From Impatiens glandulifera (lineage: Eukaryota > Streptophyta > Magnoliopsida > Ericales > Balsaminaceae): a stretch of 64,000 nucleotides of DNA. Location: positions 89,638,846-89,702,845 of the forward strand of contig NC_061862.1 in NCBI RefSeq assembly GCF_907164915.1, in the 5' to 3' direction. Position 1 is the stretch's first letter. Every line of letters begins with the position of its first letter. Below, piece by piece: positions 1-12,800 of this stretch. The notes beneath the pieces are model-generated. The model ran no database searches and was not told where the DNA came from. It saw nothing but the letters and a program-made list of their open reading frames with translations. The position numbers and the translations under genes are program-made.

Positions 1-812
1 AGATGTTATAATTCAACATTGCATCTCTTAGCAATTTATTTGCAAATAAATTAAATCACTTAACTTACAAATATCATCTAAAACAATTCAATTTAATCTC
101 AAATAACCCCCTATCTCATTAATAATTCACAATTAATCACATCATTTAAATCATCAATTAAAATAACCTCTAACTTTTTACCCAAATAGCCCCGTTATCA
201 AAACCCTACACAGAACAAGGGTTATTTTGTAACTTACTAGTAATCCACGGTTCAGCAAGGCCCTAAGAATCAAGATTTGTGCCTTGTTTGATGCAAATTA
301 TTTCCATATAATTCACTATTCAATCAAATATCATTTTTTACCCAAATAATTCACTTTCATATCAAACAATAATATTTCCCAAATAAGCCAAGATCAAACT
401 AGGCCTTGGTTCAACTGTTTATAAATGAATAAAAGGGCATGTATATACAAAAAAAAATCCCAAAAGGAGCAAATATATATGACCATATAAATTGACAAAT
501 AGACAAGTGAATTCCTGTTGAATATATATGCCATTTAGTTCAATATAAATTGTCTGGAAGGTGGTTTGGATTATTTTGAACTCAATGTAGGAATTCTATA
601 TCAAATTAAACCGGGGTCGGTTTCCAGTAGCAAAATTCATTTTTTGGACTCCAAATGGGGTCAATATTAACAACTGTCTTCATAAGTCGACAGAAAACAT
701 TGACATACCTTGACAAGGTGATTTCAGAAAGCTCGATTCCATTTCTGTGTTGCTAACATTCTTCCTTCCAATATTGTAAGTAATTACTTTAACTATTGTG
801 TAGAAAAGATAC
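1..812. other. 3' flank of PNPase gene, no gene seen
   Basis: AT-rich sequence downstream of the PNPase stop codon. The part next to the gene (roughly 600-812) probably includes its 3' UTR, but no poly(A) signal could be placed with confidence. No open frame with protein-like composition was recognised. Confidence 0.5.
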
Positions 813-3800
813 TTATGATCCGACTGTCACCTCTCCATTCATGGCAGTAGAAGAAGGTTTTGACGAAGAACCCAACATGGAAGACTTACTGCTGCTCTTC
901 CTAAACCCCCTATCTTTGGCTATTACAGCTCCTCCATCCTTTACAGGATTAACCAATTTCTTGACGCGACTAGTTTTTATTGGGGATTGTTCAGGAGAAC
1001 TCTCACTTGAAACTTCTTTAGGATCTTCAGAAGATGCCTCTGGAAGAAGAGCCCGGCGGCTTAGGCGAAGTTGTCCCTTATCATTTATCTGAAAGTAAGG
1101 AAAATATCTGAGTTTCGCAAATAAATCAAATTCCAAGAAAGAACCACACTAAAAGGAGGAGGTTAAGGCTATGTTCGATAACAAGTTTTATCACTTAATT
1201 TAACTAATTAAGTGCTTATTTGAATTAGGTTCATTTTAGAACTGTTATTTAAAATCACTTGATTATTTAAATTCAGCTCAAATTAAGTTGCAACATCTGG
1301 CTTAGTTCGGTATGTTAACTTAACTCAGAAGTCTAGTAAGAGTGTCCGAAAGACATATTTTAACCTCTAAAAATTAAATATATTCTTTAAGGGTAAAATA
1401 GTATTACAGTACTTTCTAGACATTAATTTCACGTGTTATCAAATTTACTTACATATCAAATACTTAAAATTAAGATATTTTCATTTGCGTTGTTCAACAT
1501 TTTATTTCAAGGCACTTAATTTTCAGTTTATCACCCTAAGAGGATAAATAGGATGTCAGACATAAATTATGCAAGATATCAGTAAAATCCATGAATATGT
1601 TCAGAAATGACGGAAAAATATAAGCTAATGGAGGAATGACACCCAAACATTATCTGGGGCAAAAACAGCATAGTTGATGTGATGTATACGGATTTTTTTC
1701 GCTTTCTACAAATAAATTGTGAACTTTTTGCAACCATAGTATTAATAACTTCTGCATATGGATTTATTATTATAACCTTTAAACCCACTTCTAGGGAAAA
1801 GAAAAGTTGAGCATAAATAAACTTTAGAAAACATATCTACGCTTTAGTAGCTTAATTTCATAATGGGGATATGGACTTGGCTCGTTTATCCTTTGAAAGC
1901 TTTTATGTTTCTTAAGGCTCTTTTGGGTATAGACTCCACATTAACGTATTGTCCCCCTACTAGAAACATAGATTCTACATAATCAACAGAGTGGAAAAGA
2001 AGAGACAAGAAATGCACCTCGATAAGTTTGACATCAACACGATCCCCAACTTTGAAAGCCTAAGAACAACAAAACATTAGAGAAGGCTTTATTAATATAC
2101 ATCACTTTAGAAAAACATGATAATGTTCTTACATCTTCCGTCTTTGCCAGCCAACTTGCGCTCAGTTCACTAATATGGCAAAGCCCCTGAAATATATGTA
2201 CTCTGTTAGATTTTAATGTTTATTTTCTCTTGCCATACCCTACACTGAGGGATGTTGCTTCTGATGTCTAGTCATGCTACATCTTTAGAAAGAGAATCCT
2301 TGGAACATATTCTAGAATATGGAACGAAAAAAAAAGGAAAAAAGGAAAAAAGAAAGAGAGATTGGGTCTTCTCCTCCAAAGCATACCTCACATCCAGGTG
2401 CAATCTCAACAAAAGCTCCATAAGTAGTAACAGATTTAATCTCACAATTCCTGGTTTGGGAGATTCCAAGAAGAAAAAAGTAGAAGAACACATATAACCT
2501 TAGTGGATGGCTTGATACAAAATAGAAAATAGAAAAAATAAAAAATAAACATTCATACAGATATAAAAAAAAAAGCTGGCAATAAAAGTTACTCCCAATC
2601 TTTTAAATGTAACACTATTACATTTTGGAAGTGATTCTTTTTACGCTTTTCTTGAGTGGGCACCAATGCACCATTGACTTTTGACGTTTTCTATTTTGAA
2701 TTCATAACTACACATGTCATGACTTGTACTTACTTGGTTACCTTCCAGTGACGTTACAGCTATGATTATTATTATTTTTCTCAAAAAACAGATGATAGTT
2801 CAACAAACCCAACAAACTAAAAATGAAGTCAGCATTGAATCATTATTAGACACCTTATCATAGGTCCAATGCAAAATAATCCTAAATTTTAACTTCAGAC
2901 GTTATTGTCCCCATGATTTGACAAGAATAAAAGAGTTTCTTGAAAGTTTTCTGTTTCCTTTCACCAATAAAACTAGAATATACACACATGAAGAATAATC
3001 AAACCCCTTAATTTTAGGATCTAAGATGGAAAGCATGATCAGATCGTAAGACCTATGCCAATTACAGTAAAATATATAATATAATATACGCAATAAAAAG
3101 GGGACTGTTATAATCCGATCCCTTAATTCAAAGCCTATCTACAACCCTTTGTATTTGAGTGATTTAAGGAAGAATGTGAAATTATTTAGGACCAAAATAG
3201 AACTAAAAGAGTGTAGCGAAAGAGAAATATTTTATCAACAAGGAAAAAAAGAGTAAAAGATATTGTAGTGACCAAGTGATCTTGGAAATTGTTACACACA
3301 ATTGGAAGTAATAGCTCCAGTAATGGGATGAGGAGTATTATGCAAACCCTAAAATCGATCAATGGGTTCAATCACTTTTTTCCTTACCCAAGAACCTTAA
3401 AGAAGTCTAGCAAGAGTTTTAACAACTACAATCTTTGAGTAGATTTAGAGAATATAAGTTGGGTAATTCCCAGGGTGAAACCCAAAGTGATAGTTCGCTT
3501 GCAGCAGGCTATACTGGAGCTTATGTAGGCATAGAATTTCATACACATAAAAACCATTATAGGGAAAGGCTTAATTGGATAGTAAAGATGAAAGAAAGAC
3601 AGAACCTGAAAATATCACCAATATTTGGAACCATTGTTAGTCTGCTAATAATGGCTTTTGATTTCTCAAGGCTCGCAGCATCCTTTGCTGTGATCTTCAC
3701 CTGCAAATAAAAAATATGAATTAACTGAACTGGAGAAATGTCGTCTCATAAAAAAGAGGAGAGGCTCCATCCAATAACTTACTAGTCCATCATCTCCTGT

Positions 3801-6800
3801 TTCAATGGAGTCTACTCCCGTTTCTTCAATAATACTTTTAACCTTTTTTCCGCCAGCGCCAATAATAAGGTTGATCTTTTCTGGTTTGACCTAAGAATGA
3901 TAAAAGGAATGTCACATATTGTTCTCTTGTGCACGTCTCCTTATTGAGTTGACCAAACATTCAAGTGGAAGATCAAGTTACCTTCATAACGAGAATCAAT
4001 GGAGCATACAAGGAGAGCTTTCTAGAAGGCGCAGGTGAGCACTTCAACATCTCACCTGAATCACTCAGAATAGCAGAGAACAAGCAATCGGCTTAATTCA
4101 TAAATCAGAACACTCATAAAGAAAACAAAATATCCACAACAAACATGATATTGGATCCTTGACAGGTTTATATAAACAAAGGGTTATTTAACCATGTCTT
4201 CACTTCACATAAGCAATTGACATGTCTTTACTTCACATACACCAAACAAAATTGGGATGCACCAATTAATAAAATACATGTGAAAAAATGCAAGGAACCG
4301 TAGTTCCTAGCCACTACAAACCCCCATAACTTCACACATCTATAACCATTGACATGTCTGATAACAGAATCAGTCAACCTTTTGGTTCCAGCACATAGTT
4401 CAGTTTTAGTGTACACCCTTATACATGAAAAGGACAAGAAAGGCCACCAAGCTCTTTCACCCACAAACCACCAAAGCCACAATCCTATATTATTTATTAT
4501 GAGGTATACAAAATAATAAATATTTCCTTCTTTTCTATTTAAGGGGGAAAATCCAACTAAAGTATTCATATAAAATGAAGAACAATTTTTTTCAGGAAAG
4601 TGTTTTGCATGTGTTAAAAGTGATGATGCTTCAAACTCGTGATAACAAGTTTAGATGTTTGATTTATAAGTCCTTACCAAGAATATGCTTTCTACCATCT
4701 CTTGCTTGTAAGAGTGCTTGTTCCATGATGGGTAAAGTAATTCCTCCAACCTACCACAATAAGAATAAAAAATATTATGATCTTTGCTAGCTGAAGAACA
4801 ATACAGGGCATTGTTCAAATATACCATAGTAGAAACATACAGCACAAACCACCGAAATCATGAGAATTTCAAGCACACAAAAAAATTAATATCCACCGAA
4901 ATGAGTTCAAGAACTAATCTTACATAATGAAATGAAAATGTTCCAAGCACTACATTACCTTAATATCCATCTGAAATGCAGTTATACCATCTTCATTTCC
5001 AGCAACCTGAAATATTAGAATCATTGATCAACTTAAATGTTTTACGTCACTAATATTTATTTCATGGTGTACTTTAAATTGAGATCCAACTTAGGCATGT
5101 TAATCTTCATCTCGTTAAGGGGGTTGATATTATGTATCCATGTCAAAACACCAGTAATTAACAGTCTATAACAGGTTAATCATTTTTTTTGCTTAAGCAT
5201 ATATCCACGCCATGCCAATGTAGTAATCTACTCATTGTCATGTTGTTCTGTTTTGAAATTTATTTAATTTTCTTCTTACTTTTACGAACAGGGTGTCCGG
5301 CCCACCTTAACAAATCCTAGGTAAGCTAGCACAGCTTGCTGTTTTGAAATTTATGACAAAATATCCAGTACAAACCTAAATCTCATATCCTTTTTTATTA
5401 AAGCTTTTATTTCAATTAAGGCGAGAACACAAAGTCTATTCACAAATTACAAACAAAGAAAAACAAGGGAAAAGACAGAGTTGCCAAAAAGTAGATCCCT
5501 ATCATCTCAAAGAAGTACCATCCTGTGCAAATTTAAAGCTGATATCGACTTGTCATGTTGAGCAGATTCACAATATGCATTAATAGTGAATTGTGTCAAA
5601 GGTATTAGAAATAACATAACATGAATTGAAAAAACTGATTATTTTTGTCTAAAAATTTTCATGTCTTGTCAATATTGAAGACAAAAAAAAATGCTAGTGT
5701 CATGGACTAAATTTTGAGAAGCTTCAAATCATTCAGTTATCATACTATGAATGACGGGAGCTAGTGTATCAGTGGTTGCCTAAATTGACATTTTTTTACA
5801 TGAGAAATTTCATGAAGACTACAGACCAAGTTTTCTTATAATAATTAAAGTGGATATAATTAGAGAGAATAAAGGGTAGTTGATTGAGTTTCAACTATAG
5901 TTCCTTTTGCTGGTCTGTTTTCATATATATTCAGTAATATTAATATCTGTTCCACTAGAAAAATGATCAGACACTTAGTTCAAAGGTATTAGAACTAACA
6001 TTACATGGATTGAAAAAACTGATTATTTTTGTCTAAAAATTTTTAAGTCTTGTCAATATTTAAGACAAAAAATGCATAAAACTAAAAATCGTGTAAACTA
6101 AATTTTGAGAAGCTTCAAATCATTCAGTTATCATACTATGAATGACGGGAGCTAGTGTATCAGTGGTTGCCTAAATTGACGTTTTTTTACAAGAGAAAAT
6201 TCATGAAGAGCTACAGACCAAGTTTTCTTATAATAATTGAAGTGGATATAATTAGAGAGAATAAAGGGTAGTTGATTGAGTTTCAACTATAGTTCCTTTT
6301 GTTGGTCTGCTTTCATATATATTCAGTAATATTATTATCTGTTCCACTAGAAAAATGATCAGACACTTATTCAATCAACTCCTTTTATCAGAATAAGTAA
6401 CACCTAGTCACATTTCATTTAAGTAGAAACAGAAGTATATGTGGACCTTGAAATCCATATCTCCAGCTGCATCTTCAGATCCAGTTATATCAGAGAGAAT
6501 TAGTGGAGTTCCATCACCTCCAAATTCTTTAGTATCCAAAACCATACCCATTGCAATACCCGCAATAGAGCTTTTTATAGGAACACCAGCATCTTGTAAT
6601 GCTAAACATCCCCCACAAACAGATGCCATACTGTGACAAAATTACATTCATGTTAGCAAATTAACATAGGCATCAAACATCACGAATTAAACAATGTTTC
6701 CTTGTCCTATAGTAGAATCCAGGATATATTGAAAAGAATATCACTGAACTCATGGCTGTGAAAAGTGAGGCCATGTGACTCCACATACAGAAAAAACATA

Positions 6801-9800
6801 GACCGAAATTACATTAAAGATTTTATTCAGTCAAGGTAATCAGAAAAAAAGGTTTTAGGTTCATTAGTTATTTTGTCAATAAAATGCTATTTAGCTGCAG
6901 ACATACAAGAACTTCACCTTGAAGAGCCATTGCTTTCAGTTATGGTACTTTCCACACGTACAGTGTAAGGAAAATCATCATCTAAAGGTAAAATAGGTCC
7001 AAGAGCTCTCTCTGCAAGTGTCCCATGGCCAATTTCTCTTCTACTAGGTGCTCCGATGCGTCCAACTTCACCAACACATGATGGGGGGAAGGAGTACTGT
7101 AAACTCAAAAGTTATTCAAGGATGAGGTTAACAATTTATCTTATTAAGAGAATTCAGAGAATAACAAATCATGCTATACTTCCTCTCTGGATGTATAATC
7201 CCTGCTAAAATAATGAAGAAATCAAGACAACAACTTCTACTAATCTAATCATGGGAAAGATCTGTTTTAAATTCTAAGTGTTAAGATTGTATTTGAGAGA
7301 CTTTTGGATACATTGATTTCATTTGCCATTAATTTAAATGTATAATGTTACAAGAAATAGATTAATAAGGGCTTTTAATGTAAGAAAACAAGCAAAATAG
7401 TATGATTTTCTAGTAAAGCAATGAGGGACTTCTTTTTGTACAAGCAACAAGGTCGTGTGGGGGAAAATGCACCTGAAGATAAAATTTCTTGAATTCATCT
7501 GTACCCTCGAGGTTGTCTATTCTCTGTGCCATTTGCTTATCCCCAAGTGTCACAACTGCAAGGGACTGACATAAAATGGAAGAAAGTCAACATTCTGTAT
7601 GATTGGATCACATGTACCAGGCTCATACTTAATTACTCTTGTGACACGTGTAACGTTATTGTATGTTCATTGTTTGTACCTAAATCTCTATGTTATCCAG
7701 TGAACTTATATAGAACAAAAGAAATAGTGTGCTTGATAAATAAAATCCTTTGAATCAACTACAAGTGCCTCCCCAAAGTTGGAATTGGGTATGGAGGAAA
7801 GAAAACTACAGATAGTTAGGTGCAGGATTAGATTTCTTTGATTTCAGTGCATTACTTAAGTCAAATCAAACAAGTAAACATTTCAGACCAACAAGAGATG
7901 ACACTATACTCCACAACTATGTGTATAGAGTATTAAAGGTAAAAAGATAAATCTAACATAAAAAACTTGACAATAATAAAGGGTCCAGACTTTGTAGAGA
8001 ATGGGTTATCTAGGAAGTTACATATTAATTTAAAATAACCTAAGAGTAAAGTTGTGGGCCCATTTGCTTTAGATACATGAGAATATAGCAAGAAAGATGG
8101 ATAGAATTATCTGTACAAACAAATATCAATAATAATTTCTGTGAACCTTAAAATTTGGGACAAAACATCTCTCAAAGAAGTGTAAACAAGTCATCTATTT
8201 ACATTGCTGAACACTGGAAAAGCAGAACAGTACCCAACCATTTCTCAAACCAAGCATGCAACTCACATTCTTAACTAATCGAAGTTAATATTATATAGCA
8301 GACAAAATATACTTCAATGAACCTGAGTTTCTCCGCGAGTAAATAGAGTACTCCCATGAGCTCTAGGAAGTAATCCACAACTTGAGTTGATTGGGCGTAT
8401 CTCGCAAGGAGTTCGTCCATCACTTCTTTTCCCTCCCTAAGGTAACCATAGTGTAAGCAAAAAGTAAGCATCTTTGTTACAAAAAAAATGAGAGAGGAAG
8501 AAACTGGTACAAAGCAGCTGCGGCACTTTGCATCAAAATCTAGATTGCCTAGGTTCATTTTGTTATTTGATAGGTTGCAAGGTGTTCAAGTGTGATTTTT
8601 CTATAAACATTAAATGGATCATTGGAAGCCATGAAGTCGTTTCTTTTCCAGTACTACATGAAATCAACAGATAAGTGTTCCAGAAAACAGTACAATACCT
8701 CCACAATGCGTCGGCGTAGGTACTTTGATGTAACTTCTTTGAATACAATCTTCACATCTACCTCAGAGAAAAGCTAGAAGAAGGCAAAACAAGTTCAGTT
8801 AAACTTCTCCACACATACATTTACTGCCATTTTTCAAATGATTACAAACAATCTGAAAGGTAAAAGAATTTATAGATAGAATAAAAGTGAACACCAGAGC
8901 TGACAGCGCATGTGATAAAGTGATTATAGAAATGAAGGCAGTACAAGCATACCAACATGCATAACTAGAAAATTTAGTCATCTTATCTTAAAACTGTCTT
9001 GATTATTTTTATATATTTACCATCTAAAAATCAATAGCTTAATATATTTAAATTGATCTCATTTGATAAATGATATAATGGTATAGGAATATAAGTTGTA
9101 CAGGGACATAAACTATAAAAGGTTAAAAAAGAAAGATAATTGAAATAAAATAAAGTTGATCAGTTTAAAAGGGTCATGATATAGAGTTGCCGACCATGTT
9201 TGACAAGGAATAGGTAGATTGCTACAAGAGTAAGATGATATCTGCGTCCCCACATTGAATCACTATATATTTTTTTTGGCAAAAACTATGCCTCGTGATT
9301 TAAGAATAAAATAAAGTTAATTAGTTAGAAGGGATCAGGATATAAAGTTGGGAATTATGTCTGATGAGGAATTTGAAGATTGGTAAAAGAGTAAGATGAT
9401 ATATGTGTCCCCATATCTTATCACAGTCTTGTGTTTTAATTTGCCCTTCAAAAGCCTAATCTTTATCTCATAACACAATTTCACATAGCTAGCCTCCAAA
9501 GTTAATAAACCTATTAATAGGCAACAAACTGCAAATAAGGTAAAGTTATTTGCAATCAGAGCACAACATACCAGATCTGCCAATAACCACCAGAATTAAG
9601 AATACTAAAATTTGACTATATACCAACAAAGATAAGAATGGATTAGTAGATGACAGTGAAATATATTGTTCACACTGGAGATGTGAATGTGATAGAACTC
9701 GGGCTTTACCAAGGGAGTAGGTCTTCGTAAGGTCGGCTTGATATGTACATCACCTTCATCCACTTCACCATCAACAACAATTTCTTCATCCTCATCTTCA

Positions 9801-12800
9801 TCCTCAAGTGGATCAGGAGTCATTTCGACACCTCCTAAAACATCATCCTTAGCAACATAACCCTTTTCAGTAAGTATAGACAACACTTTATCTTCAAGTA
9901 GTGACAGAGCTTTTCTTCTAGGTATTTTGCTCTTAATTTGTATCGCTTTAGCCAACTCATCACCTGCAATATCCTGCCAAAAGGAAATACATCAGATATC
10001 ATGGGTTCTAACTATAATAAGAGGCGCCAAAAGCAAGGAACAAAGATGAATAACTATGTTACTGAATAAAGAAGCCAAATTGCTCTCAATAACAAGTTTG
10101 AACCAAAATATTTGGCATGTCATGTCTACTTCAGTTATAAATAATTTTAAAACAATTGTGTTTCAACATGAAAAAAATGTAATATCCGTTAAGATATTTA
10201 AATTTCAAATTTTGTTTTTATGGAATCATGTACTCTTAAGTTGGTGGGTAAAATTACGATTTAGTAAAAGGTCAGGGGCATTTTTTAAATAAGCGTGCAT
10301 TAACATATATTTTCTAAAATCTAAGTCAAAATTGGAGTTAAATTAATTTGTTGAAGGGACATGTTTTTATAAACCAAAATGTTTGAATCAAGGGCCTTGC
10401 TCCATGTGTTTGCATCAATTTGGAAAAAAGGGGCGGGCACGGGATGAGAAATTTTTTGTTCTTATTGACATCTAACATTTTCTTGTTGTTTCTGTTTCTC
10501 TTATTCACTTTCCCACTTACCCCCTTCTTGTAAAATTTGAAGGCTGCTAGTGTTCTTTGTTTTTAAATTGAAGGTTGACCTTCAAAAAAAGAAAATTTCA
10601 AAATATTTAAGAGTATAATATTCCAGCAATTTAATGTTTATGGGTTGAAATTTGATTTTAATAAAATTCATGGCATATTTGGCAATTATGTTATGCAACT
10701 TATACCCATCCATAAAGAAAAGTCTACATCAACTAAAAAAATATGAAAACATTGGAGAAGATGGGATACATACTTCCACATATTTATACAAGTCCCGGGG
10801 AGGTAATTTAATTGCATCATGCATTTTGGTTTTCCCATACTTCCTTGCAAAGGCCTCCACTTCAATGCAGATTGCTCTAACTGCAGCCTATTAGCTCAAA
10901 AGTATAACAGTTAAAAAAAATTGAGTTATGGACCCAGTAGAACATTCATCAAGGTATAAAACTAAGGAGGAAATTAGCAGTGAGACCTAACTCAATGTAA
11001 TTATTTTCACCAGATTTATGACAATCACAGTATGAACATATAATCCTAGACATGAGCGAGCTGATTTCTTGTTGTGTGCATATGAGGTATATTATAAAAC
11101 CTAAAGCAACTGTGAAAGGAGGAAGTTGGCAAAACAAAGCAGAAAACTAAAGAGGTGGTTTTAGTATCGTATTGATGGAAAAGAAGTTGGAAATGAAATT
11201 CTGCTGAAGAAACAGTAATATATGCAATCCCATGATACACCATTGGGTTTGTTTATAATCTCTATCCAATAGAAACTTTCAACTATAACAGGTGATCCTT
11301 GGTTTTTATTCAATTTAACTAGGCAATTGCCTTCAGGTGATCATATTCATTTCTTATCAAAGATTTCTTTGGGTTCAAGATTATAAAGGCTATAAAAAAT
11401 ACAATCAATGTGTAAGTATAGGTAAGAGTACATACTCACTTAAGCTGAGAGAGGAAGAGAGGTGGTGACAATGATACTTCCAGAACTACAGTGAACTGGA
11501 TAAAGCCAGAAAAATGTTTACCAAGAAAGGAAATGTAGGGGTGAAAAGGAAGATACAAAGATAACCAGAATAGAAGTAGATAGAAAAAATAAGCTTAAAT
11601 GGTAGGAATGGATAGGCCAGATATATGGCTGCCAGATTACTCAGTCACTAACTTCACGAGAAAATATCTTATTCAGTTTGGCTAGAATATTCTTGTTGTT
11701 TCTAAAGTAGAATAGCTCAAATCTCTCTGCTGAAACTTAATCTGCCACTGGACCAGTTAGGTTGCTGGTAGCTTAGTCAGAACAATGTCAATTTAATTAA
11801 GAAGAAACATAGAGTGCCTATCCTAGTAGAAAGTTCCTTAATTAGGAACTGCAGTTCAGTGTGGCCCCCTGATTCCATTGATGTGTAAGGTCTTCTATCA
11901 GAAGTTATTGTCCCACTACACATGCTCTAAAATGGCAAAGAGATTAGAAGTATGGGATAGAGTAACAGGAATGAACAGCCAAAAAGTTATAGGGGAAGAG
12001 TGAAAGAATGACAAGTGCCTACTGAGGGGAAAGATTTATGCTAAATTTGTTTTAAGAAAAAATGGAAGATAGAAAAACTAAACATAGAAACCAATAAATG
12101 TACATGACAAAATATGCAGCAACATACTTAGACAAACAACCTGTCCAACTTCAACTGCTTGCAACAGCTTCTCTTCAGGGAGGAAATTGCAATAACCCTG
12201 ACATGAAAATCAACTTGTCAAAAGATCACCAACCCCAAAATATGTTTTCCTGCTTGTTTAGAGAGCTTTGAGATAAGTGGAAAAAAGAAATTGTACAAAT
12301 TGGGTAGTCTGGCCTTTGTATTATTATTTTTATGCTAACTACATTTGCCTCCAGGACATGTGATAAAGGGTTCTCTTTATAGCTTCTGCTTAGCATCCTT
12401 TGGATTTACTTTTGGTTTTTAATTATCCACAAAATGTGTATGACAGAAGAACAATATAATCTCCTTAGAAAAAGTGGTATCCTAATTTACTAAGATCATG
12501 AAGTCAAATCTAAGAACCAAGGAATTTTTCTGACAATTTTTCATATTGAAAAGATATTATTGATGCCAGCATCATATATGATCAGTAATATCGATACTAT
12601 AAGAAAAACTTTTCAAATGCTTAATCTTTGCTACAACTTTTTTTTAATTGAAATGGAATTATTCGTCTGCTTACATGTAAAAAAATGTCGTTTAAGCACA
12701 ATAACAAAGGGCATGTAAGAGCAAAAAAACATGTACAAAAGCATCAAAACAATACAAGTCCATGACAGTCAGCAAAAAATAACACATCCTAATATTTGCT

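Noticed and set aside
8271..8558. 95-codon open frame over a PNPase exon
   Set aside because: It is out of frame with the PNPase exon at 8323-8436, whose correct frame gives the RSDGRT and FTRGETQ motifs.
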